DNA of 64,000 nucleotides, taken from NCBI GenBank assembly GCA_963721725.1, contig CAVRLX010000003.1:496001-560000 (forward strand). Direction: 5' to 3'. The stretch is from RI-153 sp963721725 (GTDB lineage Bacteria > Chloroflexota > Anaerolineae > Caldilineales > Caldilineaceae). Below, one piece after another: positions 18,938-27,885 of this stretch (position 1 is the stretch's first letter; each line of letters starts with the position of its first letter). Under the pieces are notes generated by a model. That model did no database searches. It was not told the origin of the DNA and saw only the letters and a program-made list of their open reading frames with translations. Made by a program: the position numbers and the translations under genes.

Positions 18938-20233
18938 TTATGGGCGCGTCTCCGGCAGATACCAGCCCACCGTCTGGCGACCGGGCGCGAAGTAGGTCTG
19001 CGCCACCCGTTGTACATCGGCCACACTGACAGTGGTGAGTTTCTCCAACCAGTTGGCAAACCAAGCCGTGCTGGCGATGATCTCGCTGTATCCCAGCCAA
19101 TAAGCGCGGCTGCTTACGCTTTCGCTGCTAAAGGCAAACTGGGCTTTGGTCTGTTTAATCGCCTTTTCCAATTCCGCGGCACTAATCCCCTCGTCTTGGA
19201 TCTTTGCGATCTCGGTCCAAATGGCCGCTTCAACCTCGCTATGGGTGGCGCTGGCACTAATCGTCACATTAAAGGTGAAAAGCCCCGGATCGATGCTGGG
19301 GCCATAGTAGCAGCCCGCACCCACCGCCAGATCCCGATCCACCAAGGCCCGATAGAGGCGGTTGCTGCGGTTAGACGAACTGCCGCCAAACAGCCCCATG
19401 CCTTTGGCCCCGCCCAACACACTGTCCAGAAGCGTGAGCGCGAAGAAATCATCGTGGCTGGCAGCGGGCGTGTGAAAGCTCATTTGCAGGTAACTGGTGC
19501 GATCTACGCCGCGCAGGGTGACGCGCCGTTCTGCCAACTGCGCCGGTTCGCGCAGGCGCATGGGCGAGATCTCTGGCCCCGCTGCCAGTCCGCCAAAATG
19601 CGCTTCAATACGGTCGAGCATCCACGTAGAGTCGAAATCACCCACGGCCACCGCAATGGCATTGGTGGGCGTGTAAAAGGTGCGGTAATGCTGGTAAAGA
19701 TCGGCGCGGGTCATGCTCAGCAGATCTTCCTTCCAGCCGATGACCGGGTGCTGATAGCTGTGGGCCTGAAAAGCAGCAGATTGCACTTCCTGGCTGAGCA
19801 GCCAGCGATAGCTATTTTCGCTGCCCTCGCGCTCGCTGATGATCACGGTGCGCTCCGATTCAGTCTCGGTTGGGTCAAAAATCGTATTTGCCATGCGGTC
19901 GCTTTCCACGTCCAGCGCCAGTTCAATGCGCTCTGCCGGGAAAGTCTCGAAATACGTGGTATAGTCGCGACCGGTCATCCCGTTGAATGAACCGCCTGCC
20001 CGTGCCACGGCTTTGTCAAATTCGCCCTGAGGATAGCGCGCTGTGCCTTTGAAAAGCATATGCTCCACCCAATGGCTGATGCCAGTGAGTCCGGGCAATT
20101 CGTTGCGACTGCCCACCCGATAGAAGATCCAAAAGCTGGCAACCGGGGAGACGTGGCTCTCTTGTAAGATGACCTGAAGGCCATTCTCTAGCCGTGTTTG
20201 TGTAAGGGAACCATTGCGTTCTACTTGATGCAT
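18938..20233 (-). CDS. M16-family zinc metallopeptidase
   Basis: 431 residues with the inverted zinc motif HxxEH complete as HWVEH (H54, E57, H58) in GISHWVEHMLFKGT, the downstream Glu in ESERTVIISERE, and the second half-domain with the R-Y pair region SSRAYWLGYSE. It matches processing-peptidase-like bacterial M16B enzymes. No signal peptide is seen, so it is probably cytoplasmic. It starts 4 nt after the ugd stop, indicating co-transcription. The typical second M16 partner subunit is not adjacent. Confidence 0.88.
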   Translation of the reverse strand: MHQVERNGSLTQTRLENGLQVILQESHVSPVASFWIFYRVGSRNELPGLTGISHWVEHMLFKGTARYPQGEFDKAVARAGGSFNGMTGRDYTTYFETFPAERIELALDVESDRMANTIFDPTETESERTVIISEREGSENSYRWLLSQEVQSAAFQAHSYQHPVIGWKEDLLSMTRADLYQHYRTFYTPTNAIAVAVGDFDSTWMLDRIEAHFGGLAAGPEISPMRLREPAQLAERRVTLRGVDRTSYLQMSFHTPAASHDDFFALTLLDSVLGGAKGMGLFGGSSSNRSNRLYRALVDRDLAVGAGCYYGPSIDPGLFTFNVTISASATHSEVEAAIWTEIAKIQDEGISAAELEKAIKQTKAQFAFSSESVSSRAYWLGYSEIIASTAWFANWLEKLTTVSVADVQRVAQTYFAPGRQTVGWYLPETRP

Positions 20234-20237
20234 GGGG

Positions 20238-21618
20238 TTAAACTACCTCTTGAATAGGCAACTTTTCATAGGTGCCGTTACGGTTTTCACGCTTGGGTTC
20301 AAATTCGCCAGGCACTGTTCCTTGCCCACGCCCCACGCCCCGATAGATAAAGCCTAGGTTGCCCATCTGTACGGGATCATAAATATTGCGGCCATCCACG
20401 ACCACTGGCTGGGCCATGGCCACGCGCACCCGGGCCAAATCTAGATGTTTAAATTCATCCCATTCAGTGCAAACCAGCAACGCGTCGACATCACAGGCCA
20501 GATCGTAGGGGTCCGTTGCCAGACGCAGGGCCGGGTCCATCTTGGCAACATGGGCCATCGCCACGGGATCGAAGCCGCTGACCACGGCCCCTTCGTTGCG
20601 CAGCAGATGGGCGATTTCCATGGCCGGGGATTCGCGCAGATCGTCGGTATTGGGCTTAAAAGCCAGCCCCAACAGCCCGATCCGTTTTTGATCCAAACCG
20701 CCCAGCAGTTGACGCAGGGTGATTACTGCCCAGCGCCGCGCATCGCGGTTGATCTCCATCACCGAGCGCAGCAGCGACGGGTGCGATCCCTGCACCAGCG
20801 CCATGTGTTCCAGTGCCTTTACATCTTTGGGGAAACAACTGCCGCCATAGCCCAGCCCGGCGTTGAGAAAATGCGGGCCGATGCGCTTGTCATAGCCCAT
20901 GCCTGCGGCCACCTCGCGCACGTCCGCCCCCAGTTTGTCGCAGATAGCGGCAATCTCGTTGATGAAGCTAATGCGCGTGGCGAGAAAAGCATTGCTGGCA
21001 TATTTGATCATCTCTGCCGTGCGCAGATCGGTGACGATAATCGGCGCGCGCAGGGGCAGATGAAGTTGGGCCACCTTGTCAGCGGCGTCGGGGTTGGTGC
21101 TGCCCAGCACTACACGATCCGAATTCATAAAGTCGATAATCGCCGACCCTTCCTTTAAAAATTCGGGACAACTGACCACAGCAAAATCAATCGGCTTCGG
21201 CTGTTTGCGCGTGATAATATCAGAGACCCAGATCACCGGTGCCCACAGGAACCGTGCTTTTGTTGACAATGGTCAACGGGTGGTCCATGGTTTCAGCAAT
21301 GGTCTCCGCCGCCATACGCACATAGCGCAGATCGGCCTCACCATCCACGCCGCTGGGCGTCGCCACACAGATAAAGACGAAATCGGCATCGGCCAGCGCT
21401 TCGGCATAGCTTGTCGTAAAGTGCAGACGCCCCGCAGCCACGTTGCGGCTGAGCAGTTCGCTTAGCCCCGGCTCATAGATGGGCACGCCGCCAGCTTGCA
21501 GCATTTTGATCTTTTCTTCGTTAATATCAATACAAGTTACCTTGTTGCCCAAGTTGGCAAAACAGGTACCCGTAACCAACCCGACATAACCTGTGCCGGC
21601 CACAGCAATATTTTTCAT
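20238..21618 (-). CDS. ugd: UDP-glucose 6-dehydrogenase, one frameshift
   Basis: The upstream frame covers the NAD-binding domain (MKNIAVAGTGYVGLVTGTCFA, residues 1 on) to VNKSTVPVGTGDL; the downstream frame continues VSDII and contains the UGDH core with CPEFLKEGSA, the catalytic Cys in GYGGSCFPKD and the C-terminal AFKPNTDDLRESPA. One surplus base in the CCC run at 21227-21229 explains the split; repaired, the protein has about 459 residues, normal for the family. It oxidises UDP-glucose to UDP-glucuronate with two NAD, for envelope polysaccharides. SD AAGGAAAAG precedes the ATG. The flippase-like gene upstream and M16 gene downstream are tightly linked. Confidence 0.9.
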
Positions 21619-21636
21619 ATAACTTTTCCTTGAGGT

Positions 21637-22665
21637 TTATTCATCCACAGCCAGCGCATTCACTGGCTGTTGGCTATCGGCCCCTTGTTGGGCACGTTTG
21701 AAATCATCCCATTGTAACTGTTCGCGCCAGAAAAAGTAGGCCCCCACAACGGTTACCGGAACCCAAAGCGCGGCGTGCAGGGTGAGCGTGTAGCTGGCGG
21801 CGAGATTGCGCGGCACGCCAAAAGCGGCCAGTGTTTCAATACCCGGCGTATCGAAGGTTCCCACATAGCCAGGCGCGGAGGGCAACGTGGTGGCAAGATT
21901 CACCAGTCCATTCATCAACATCAGCACCAAAAAGCTGACATCCATCCCCGCAAAAGCGTGCATAACAAACCAGTATTTCACGGTCTCCATCAGCCAGACG
22001 ACCACACTGGTGGCAAAGATCATGAGAATGTCGTTGCCGCTCTTGAGGCTTTGCAGCCCTTCCATAAAGCGATCGTAGAGGCTGTCTGTGTGGATGCGTA
22101 CACGACTGGGCAAGAGGCGGCTGGCAAGCCAGCTATAGAAGCGGGCCACACGCTGGGGCCGCACGGCCATCCAGATAAAGACCGCCGTTGCCCCCACCAA
22201 TAAGAGCGTCAACACCACCACCAGATTGCGAAAAGTCACCGGCAGCGGTGCAAAGGGCAGCGCGCAAAAGACAAACAATAACATTACCAGCCCGTCAAAG
22301 ACGCGCTCAATGATCACAGTGGCGAGGCTGGAGGGGATGGCAATGCCCTCTTTGCGGCGCAAGACATAGGAGCGGATTACCTCACCCGCCCGAAAAGGAT
22401 AAACATTGTTGCCAAAATAGCCGATGCAGACCACGGGAAAAAGACGGCGTAGCGAGATAGGCTTGAGATGGCGCAACATGTAGTGCCAGCGCCATGTCCT
22501 GGCCCACAGCCCCACAAAGTAGACGGCGATGCCGGGAAGAAGCCACCAGTAATTGGCAGATTCGAGCGATTGCCACACGTCGGGCAAATGCAGGCTGGGA
22601 AGCACCAAATAGATGAAAAAAACGCTGATCAGCACCCCAATCAGCAACTGTCCGTACCGCTTCAT
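21637..22665 (-). CDS. YbhN/UPF0104-type integral membrane flippase-like protein
   Basis: 342 residues with about eight hydrophobic helices and the conserved family stretch YFGNNVYPFRAGEVIRSYVL followed by an IIERVFDGL motif; the C-terminus has LPSAPGYVGTFDTPGIETL. It belongs to the lysylphosphatidylglycerol synthetase transmembrane (UPF0104, AglD/MprF-like) family, whose members flip or transfer lipid-linked groups. Located 18 nt upstream of ugd, so a role in glycolipid or polysaccharide assembly at the membrane is plausible; the substrate is unknown. Confidence 0.82.
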   Translation of the reverse strand: MKRYGQLLIGVLISVFFIYLVLPSLHLPDVWQSLESANYWWLLPGIAVYFVGLWARTWRWHYMLRHLKPISLRRLFPVVCIGYFGNNVYPFRAGEVIRSYVLRRKEGIAIPSSLATVIIERVFDGLVMLLFVFCALPFAPLPVTFRNLVVVLTLLLVGATAVFIWMAVRPQRVARFYSWLASRLLPSRVRIHTDSLYDRFMEGLQSLKSGNDILMIFATSVVVWLMETVKYWFVMHAFAGMDVSFLVLMLMNGLVNLATTLPSAPGYVGTFDTPGIETLAAFGVPRNLAASYTLTLHAALWVPVTVVGAYFFWREQLQWDDFKRAQQGADSQQPVNALAVDE

Positions 22666-22819
22666 GAAAGATCCTTAGCCCCGGTGTCTGCACCCGTGCA
22701 GATGGCAGATGTGGCTAGAAGCATAGCACAAAAGGAGGGTATCTCAAAGAGATCTGGGCGGATATTTCATCCAAATGTTGGGTGCGGTGATCAGCGCGCA
22801 GTGATAAAATCGGCCTTAA

Positions 22820-23095
22820 TTCAGCCAAACACAGGCGATGATGGGGACAGAATCCACGGTCCCACGGTGATCCAGAGAGCGATGCCCAGGCTGCAAGCAT
22901 TGCCACCGCCCCGTCGATTGACACCCCGGAGCCAACCGGTGAACCGTTAAGAAGTAGCCGTGTTCGGGTGCGCCCGTTACAGCGTTGCAGCCAGGCAACT
23001 GGCTACCGAGGCCCCTGATATTGGGGCAAAAGGTGGTGGTACCACGATGTGGCAACAAGCCCTCGTCCTCCTATGGATGAGGGCTTTTTCTATTG
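22820..23095 (+). promoter_or_regulatory. T-box riboswitch leader of aspS, Asp (GAC) specifier
   Basis: Stem I shows GGGG (22843-22846) pairing with CCCC (22924-22927); the triplet GAC at 22920-22922 plus a 3-prime A lies exactly at the specifier position. The distal motif CAGAGAGC...GGCTGCAAGC (22873-22897) is the conserved stem I apical pattern. The antiterminator T-box bulge reads TGGTACCACG at 23037-23046. A terminator with arms AGCCCTCGTC and GATGAGGGCT (23058-23085) and a T run completes it. Uncharged tRNA(Asp) binding would favour read-through into the aspartyl-tRNA synthetase gene, which agrees with the codon. Confidence 0.9.
23058..23090 (+). terminator. Intrinsic terminator of the T-box leader
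   Basis: 10-bp stem (23058-23067 with 23076-23085, one G-T pair) followed by TTTTT. Its 5-prime side is mutually exclusive with the antiterminator that contains the T-box sequence just upstream. Confidence 0.85.
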
Positions 23096-23106
23096 GGGGG
23101 ATTAGG

Positions 23107-23160
23107 TATTGGCGATTAGAGATTGAATATTAGGTCATTGGTTTGCACTAATCGCCAATA
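23107..23160. repeat. Inverted repeat between T-box terminator and aspS
   Basis: Perfect 13-bp arms TATTGGCGATTAG (23107-23119) and 23148-23160, with related ATTAG/CCAATA words nearby. It sits between the leader terminator and the aspS ribosome binding site and belongs to the group of word-built intergenic repeats. Confidence 0.6.
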
Positions 23161-23195
23161 TCCAGATACCCAATATCCACTCACAAGGAGGAATG

Positions 23196-24487
23196 ATGAA
23201 CACAGATCGAGTACGCAGTATTGAGGTGGGCGAGCATGTGGGCGAGCGGTTATGGTGTGCGGTTGGGTGCAAACGCTACGACGTATGGGCGGGGTCACTT
23301 TTTTGGTGCTGCGCGATGGCTGGGGAACGGTGCAAATTGTGGGCGAAGATGCCGCGGCTTTTGCGCCGCTCACCGAGGCTGGGCTGGGCGGAGAAAGCGT
23401 AATTGAAGCAGTGGGCCAGTCGGTTGCCATGCCGCAAGCGCCCGGCGGCGTGGAGATCCACGCGCCACAGATCCGGGTGATCACCCCGGTGAGCGAAGCG
23501 CCCCCGGTGATTATCAGCAAGCGCGAAGTGCAGGCCGGGCTGGCCGCACAGTTGGATCACGCCGTGATTGTCAACCGCCACCCCCTGCGACGGGCCATCT
23601 TTCGATTGGCAGCGGGGGCCATGCGTGGCTTCCGCGCCACGTTGAACGAGCGCGGGCTTTACCGAAATTCAAACGCCCAAAATTGTGGCGTCGGCCACGG
23701 AAAGCGGGGCGAATGTCTTTCAGATCGACTACTTTGGCGAACGTGCCTTTTTGGCGCAAAGTCCGCAATTCTATAAACAGATTATGGTGGGCGTCTTTGA
23801 ACGAGTGTACGAAGTGGGGCCGGTCTTTCGCGCCGAGCCTCACGACACGATCCGGCATGTCAACGAATATGTCAGTATGGATGTGGAATTTGGCTTTATC
23901 GAGAATCACTTTACGGTGATGGCGTTGCTCGCGAAGTGTTGGCGGGAATTTTTGCCACGCTGAAGCAGGATTATGGCGCAGAGTTGGCAGCGCTGGGGGT
24001 ACAGATGCCGATCGTACCCGTCCACATCCCACACATTCACTTTCAAGAGGCGCAGGCGTGGATCTGGCAGACCCACGGGGTGGACGTGCGCGGCGAGCCG
24101 GATCTGTCGCCACAAGATGAACGCTGGCTGGGCGAATGGGCACAGGAGGTTCATGGCAGCGATTTTCTCTTTGTGGTGGGCTACCCTATGGGTAAACGAC
24201 CCTTTTACACCCATCCCGACCTGGCGCGGCCACAATACTCGAATTCGTTCGATCTGCTTTTCCGCGGCACAGAGTTGGTGACGGGCGGGCAGCGACTTCA
24301 CCGGTACGAAGATTATGTGGCGGCGCTTGCCAAAGCAGGCTATCCGGTGCAGCCGTTTGAGACCTATCTCGAAGCCTTTCGCTATGGAATGCCGCCGCAC
24401 GGGGGCTTTGCGATTGGCATGGAACGGTTGCTGATGCAGTTGACCCGCCTGTCCAATGTGCGGCTCGCCACGCTCTTTCCCGCGTGA
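23196..24487 (+). CDS. aspS: Aspartyl-tRNA synthetase, archaeal-type, three frameshifts
   Basis: Three frames together give one complete class II synthetase of about 430 residues: OB-fold VCGWVQTLRRMGGVTFLVLRDG, motif 2 region FRAEPHDTIRHVNEYVSMDVE, and motif 3 GGFAIGMERLLMQLTRL ending TLFPA. Frame changes are explained by a lost G at 23248-23249, a surplus G at 23654-23656 and a lost base near 23928-23931. The sequence is of the archaeal/non-discriminating AspRS type (TEIQTPKIVASATESGANVF). The T-box GAC specifier upstream agrees with aspartate. If non-discriminating it would make Asp-tRNA(Asn) for GatCAB as well. SD AAGGAGG at 23185 favours ATG 23196 over 23193. Confidence 0.87.
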
Positions 24488-24516
24488 TCTGACGCGGCTT
24501 ACGCCATAGGGGAAAA

Positions 24517-24556
24517 ACGCCGAGGGCCGATCCTTATGGGATCGGCCCTCGGCTAT
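24517..24556 (+). terminator. Intrinsic hairpin after aspS
   Basis: Near-perfect stem of about 16 bp, CGCCGAGGGCCGATCC with its complement GGGATCGGCCCTCGGC, closed by a short TTAT loop, about 35 bp behind the aspS stop. Confidence 0.8.
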
Positions 24557-24627
24557 TGAATTGTCTATGAAATTGTGGCCTCCGCTCCCCGTGACAGCAG
24601 GGCGGTCGGTCTATTGTGGTTTAATGA

Positions 24628-24879
24628 TTAGTTGGCTACAGGCAACAGTGCCGGCTCAACTGCATCGCCCAGAATTTCTTCCATTGCCATAATGTGGGCA
24701 CAAAGGCCCCGGCGCAGAAATTCTTCACAGTCACAGCCCCAGTTACCGTTTTCATAGTCCACAAGATGATTGGCATTTTCGCCCTGAATTTCAACCTCGA
24801 AACTGTGAACCCGGATGCGCTGATCGCGCTCTGCTGCGTACTGGCGTGCTTTGATGATGCGGCTTGCAATTGCGTCCAT
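24628..24879 (-). CDS. Small SWIM zinc-finger protein
   Basis: 83 residues. The centre has CDCEEFLRRGLCAH, the CxCx8CxH SWIM zinc motif, framed by EVEIQGENANHLVDYENGNWGC, the usual beta strand before a SWIM finger. SWIM domains occur in nucleic-acid-binding and stress proteins and in transposases; a free-standing one this small has no assigned function. SD GAAAGGAC precedes the ATG. A structured RNA unit with its own terminator lies upstream on the same strand, so expression may depend on read-through or a second promoter. Confidence 0.75.
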   Translation of the reverse strand: MDAIASRIIKARQYAAERDQRIRVHSFEVEIQGENANHLVDYENGNWGCDCEEFLRRGLCAHIMAMEEILGDAVEPALLPVAN

Positions 24880-24983
24880 TTTCGTGTCCTTTCACTAACG
24901 ATTAGGTCGGTCCCGATGGAAAGACGCTGTACGGGAAACCGTACAAGAAACGACTTGATGGAGGAGGGGAAGCGTTGAGTTAC

Positions 24984-25016
24984 AAAAAAGCCCCAGGCAC
25001 ACGCGCGCCTGGGGCT
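24984..25016 (-). terminator. Intrinsic terminator of the candidate RNA
   Basis: Perfect 10-bp GC-rich stem AGCCCCAGGC (24989-24998 on the plus strand) with 25007-25016, followed on the minus strand by six T residues (24989-24984). The T run exists only in the leftward direction. Confidence 0.85.
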
Positions 25017-25080
25017 ATCTGTTCATAAACTCTTCCTGAGAAGATGCTTTCTTACACCGTATTTGCATGGAACGAATCAT
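25015..25080 (-). CDS. Possible 17-21-residue leader peptide
   Basis: ATG at 25080 (or 25068) to a TAG at 25017-25015 that overlaps the terminator stem; the peptide would read MIRSMQIRCKKASSQEEF and end MNR. GGTGGAGG abuts the first ATG and is 12 nt from the second, so the spacing is not ideal for either. It lies wholly in the candidate RNA. It could be a leader peptide; equally it could be chance. Confidence 0.25.
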   Translation of the reverse strand: MIRSMQIRCKKASSQEEFMNR

Positions 25081-25184
25081 CCTCCACCTGAAACGGGTAT
25101 AGATGCCTATCCTGGTCTGACAGCCTCTGCCGATAGTCGGCAACAGGGATGGGGCTGTTCTCTGCGGGGTTGGATAGTGAGGCT

Positions 25185-25213
25185 AGTATAACGCGAAATG
25201 CAGGGAGTGTCAA
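25185..25213 (-). promoter_or_regulatory. Consensus sigma-70-type promoter, leftward
   Basis: On the minus strand TTGACA (25213-25208), 17-nt spacer, TATACT (25190-25185). It is the best promoter match in the window. Expected start of transcription is about 25178. The remaining part of 24880-25368 towards the M20 gene shows no other feature. Confidence 0.8.
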
Positions 25214-25378
25214 CCACATTTTTTACTCAAATTGCCCGCTCCAAGGTTGACGCTGCGGTTTGCCTGCTCTACTATGGCAGGGTATAGTTTCTGATATTGT
25301 CTCTATTTTCATACCCTTGCTCGTTGAATTAAGATACGTGAATCAAGATACGTCAAAAGGATAACTCCATGCAAGAAC

Positions 25379-26551
25379 ATGAGCTATTGGCGCAGGCCCA
25401 GGCCCTCGCGCGAAACGTTGGTGGCGTGGCGGCGTGATATTCACGCCCACCCGGAATTGAGTTTTCAAGAAACAAGAACGGCGCGGCTGGTGGCCGATGC
25501 GCTCGCCGAGATGGGCATTGAGGCACAGACAGGCGTGGGCAAAACCGGTGTCGTAGGCTATTTGGGCGAGGGCCGCCCGGTGATCGGCATCCGCGCCGAT
25601 ATGGACGCGCTGCCCATCAACGAAGCCAACGATGTGCCCTATCGTTCGCAAAAAGAAGGGGTGATGCACGCCTGTGGACACGATGCGCACACAGCCATGT
25701 TGTTGGGCGCAGCGCGCCTATTGGCCGAGATGCCCGACCGCCCCGCCGGGCAGATTCGCTTTCTGTTTCAGCCCAGCGAAGAGGCAGCGGATGACGAAAA
25801 CAAGTCGGGGGCGGTGCGGATGATTGAGGATAATGCGCTGGACGGACTGGACGCCGTCATTGCGCTGCACGTTGCCAGTGATCTCACCGCCAATCAGATT
25901 GAGATTGCCCCCGGCTATGTGACGGCTGCGGAAGATTCCTTTCATATTGTGCTGAAAGGCACGGGCGGTCATGGCGCATACCCGCACCAGGGCATCGATC
26001 CCACCTTTATTCTGGCGCAAGTGATCAACGCCATTCAGGGCATCCGCTCGCGCCGGGTGAACCCCACCAAAGCCGCCACGATTTCGTTGGGATATATTCA
26101 TGCTGGGGTTGCCACGAATGTGATCCCGGCAGAGGTAAAATTGGGCGGGACGATGCGCAGTTATGATGACGCCGTGCGCCAACAGATGAAAGACGAACTA
26201 GAAAAGGCGCTGGGCGTGGCGCGTGCGCTGGGCGGTGAGTACGAATTGCGCATTGTGCCGGGCTATCCTTCGACCTATAACGACCCCGCCGTGACCGAGA
26301 CCATCCGCCAGAGCACGCTGGGGATGTTGGGCGAAACTGGGTTGGCTGAACCGGAAGCGGGGATGGGGGCCGAGGACTTTAGCTATATGACCCGCAAAGC
26401 ACCAGGGGCGATGTTTATGCTGGGCGCGAAATATGACGACAAAAACCGCCCGCACCACACGCCCATTTTCGATATTAGCGAAGACGTGCTGCCCACGGGC
26501 GCGGCTCTGCTGGCCGATGTGACCCGACAGTTGCTCATTCAGAAGAATTGA
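25379..26551 (+). CDS. M20 family amidohydrolase (hippurate hydrolase/IAA-amino acid hydrolase type)
   Basis: About 390 residues with the complete metal-binding set: IRADMDALPI, MHACGHDAHTAMLL, QPSEEA, the lid-domain GHGAYPHQGIDP and the C-terminal GAEDFSYM. These enzymes hydrolyse N-acyl amino acids or related amides with two metal ions in the cytoplasm. An ATG at 25369, with AGGA upstream, reads MQEHELLAQAQALA in another frame; loss of one CG pair at about 25405-25413 would fuse this to RETLVAWRRD, the usual family N-terminus, so the true start is probably 25369 and the GC-rich N-terminus in the printed frame is an artefact. Confidence 0.88.
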   Translation: MSYWRRPRPSRETLVAWRRDIHAHPELSFQETRTARLVADALAEMGIEAQTGVGKTGVVGYLGEGRPVIGIRADMDALPINEANDVPYRSQKEGVMHACGHDAHTAMLLGAARLLAEMPDRPAGQIRFLFQPSEEAADDENKSGAVRMIEDNALDGLDAVIALHVASDLTANQIEIAPGYVTAAEDSFHIVLKGTGGHGAYPHQGIDPTFILAQVINAIQGIRSRRVNPTKAATISLGYIHAGVATNVIPAEVKLGGTMRSYDDAVRQQMKDELEKALGVARALGGEYELRIVPGYPSTYNDPAVTETIRQSTLGMLGETGLAEPEAGMGAEDFSYMTRKAPGAMFMLGAKYDDKNRPHHTPIFDISEDVLPTGAALLADVTRQLLIQKN

Positions 26552-26560
26552 TAATCCATT

Positions 26561-26604
26561 GTGTTGCGTGTTGCTTCGCAGTATAAATTGACCCCACGCA
26601 ACAC
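26561..26604. repeat. Intergenic inverted repeat
   Basis: Perfect 10-bp arms GTGTTGCGTG (26561-26570) and 26595-26604, with additional GTTGC/ACACG words around them, in the 83-bp gap between the M20 gene and the dehydratase gene. The same GTGTTGCGTG word appears in the repeat at 63179-63227. Confidence 0.6.
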
Positions 26605-26634
26605 GTAGCACGCAATCATTCCACGGAGCGCTTC

Positions 26635-27756
26635 ATGAAGATCACAAAGTTAGAAACCTTTCTCGTCAGCCCGCGCTGGCTTTTTTTGAAGATCCACACC
26701 GACGAAGGCATCGTTGGCTTGGGCGAACCGATTGTCGAGGGACGGTCGCTCACCGTTGCCCAAGCGGTGGCCGAGTTGGAACCCTATCTCGTGGGCAAAG
26801 ATCCCACACGGGTGATGCACCACTGGCAGGCTATGTACAAACATGCGTTTTACCGCGGCGGGCCGGTGTTGACCGACGCGATTTCAGGCATCGAGCAGGC
26901 GCTATGGGATATCACGGGCAAGGCGATGGGTGTGCCGGTCTATAAGCTCATGGGCGGGCCACTCGCGCGACCGCATTAAGATCTATGCCCATGTGCGCGG
27001 GTCCACGTTGGAAGAACAAATTCAGGACATTCAAGACAAGGTGGCCGAGGGCTATGTTGCCTTCAAAACTGGCGTGCGTGGACCACGCCCGGCGCGCATT
27101 ATCGAAACGCCCGGCTTTGTCGATGCGGTGGTGGATCGCTTTGCGGCGTTGCGCCAGGCCGCTGGCAAAGAGGTGGACATTGCCATTGATTTTCACGGCG
27201 CGGTGAGTCCGCAGACGGCGATGATTTTAATCAAAGCGCTGGAACCCTATCAGCCCATGTTCATTGAGGAGCCGGTGCAGTGTCAGAACGTGGACGTGTT
27301 GGCCGATATTGCCAAGAAAACCCATTTGCCCATTGCCACAGGCGAGCGCATTTTTACCAAATGGGGCTTCCGTGAGATTTTGGAGAAAGGCGCGGCCAGC
27401 ATTTTGCAGCCGGACATTTCCCATGCCGGGGGCATTTTCGAGGGGCGGTTAATTGCGGGGATGGCCGAGAGCTATTATGCGGCGGTTGCACCGCACTGTC
27501 CGCTGGGACCGATTTCGCTGGCAGCGGGGCTGCAACTGGACGCCTCGATTCCCAACTTTTTGGCCCAGGAGCAGGTCTCGTTGGGCGAGGGCTACCTCAA
27601 ACAGCCTTTTGTGGTGAATCGGGGATACATTGATCTACCCACCGCGCGGGGCTGGGCATCGAACTGGACGAGGAAGCCATGCAGGAGAAGTTGGGCCACG
27701 AATGGCGCAACCCAGAAAGCTATCACCCGGACGATAACGCTGCGATTGATTGGTAG
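26635..27756 (+). CDS. D-galactonate dehydratase-like enolase-superfamily enzyme, two frameshifts
   Basis: Three frames form one gene of about 375 residues. The N-terminal capping domain runs to LMGGPLAR; the barrel continues DRIKIYAHVRG; the C-terminus LGIELDEEAMQEKLGHEWRNP ends at a TAG at 27754-27756 in a third frame. Repairs: a lost CG pair at 26962-26970 and a lost C at 27648-27653. Barrel motifs include IDFHGAVS, FIEEPVQ, ATGERIF and HCPLGPISLAA, typical of D-galactonate dehydratase (DgoD) relatives, which dehydrate aldonates to 2-keto-3-deoxy acids using Mg. Exact substrate is uncertain. The adjacent M20 hydrolase has no obvious pathway link. Confidence 0.85.
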
Positions 27757-27795
27757 AGTTGTAAAGGATATGTCATTACGACTGCTTTGACCATA

Positions 27796-27846
27796 GACGA
27801 AGGACGAACGTCTAAACCCAGAGGGAAGCTACGTTCGTCCTTCGTC
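27796..27846. terminator. Perfect intergenic hairpin between convergent genes
   Basis: Perfect 16-bp arms GACGAAGGACGAACGT (27796-27811) and 27831-27846, built from the iterated word GGACGAA, between the dehydratase gene and the leftward receiver gene. A related imperfect version with the same GGACGAA words lies at 42473-42549. Confidence 0.7.
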
Positions 27847-27885
27847 CACTCGGCAAAAGAATAGTAGAGCATCAAGATGGATGGC

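Larger units (their letters stand above)
24984..25178 (-). ncRNA. Candidate small RNA or leader of about 195 nt
   Basis: Bounded by a consensus sigma-70-type promoter (25185-25213) and an intrinsic terminator (24984-25016), both on the minus strand. The 5-prime part can fold into three nested helices: CTATCC/GGATAG (25177-25172 with 25112-25107), ACAGCC/GGCTGT (25158-25153 with 25125-25120) and TGCCGA/TCGGCA (25142-25137 with 25133-25128). Size is compatible with 6S RNA, but I do not see the diagnostic long central-bubble rod, and it matches no SRP, tmRNA or RNase P core motif. It could be a trans-acting RNA or an attenuating leader of the SWIM gene. Confidence 0.6.

Noticed and set aside
24984..25178. 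Identification of the RNA as SRP, tmRNA or RNase P RNA
   Set aside because: None of their conserved core sequences is present and the length does not suit tmRNA or RNase P.
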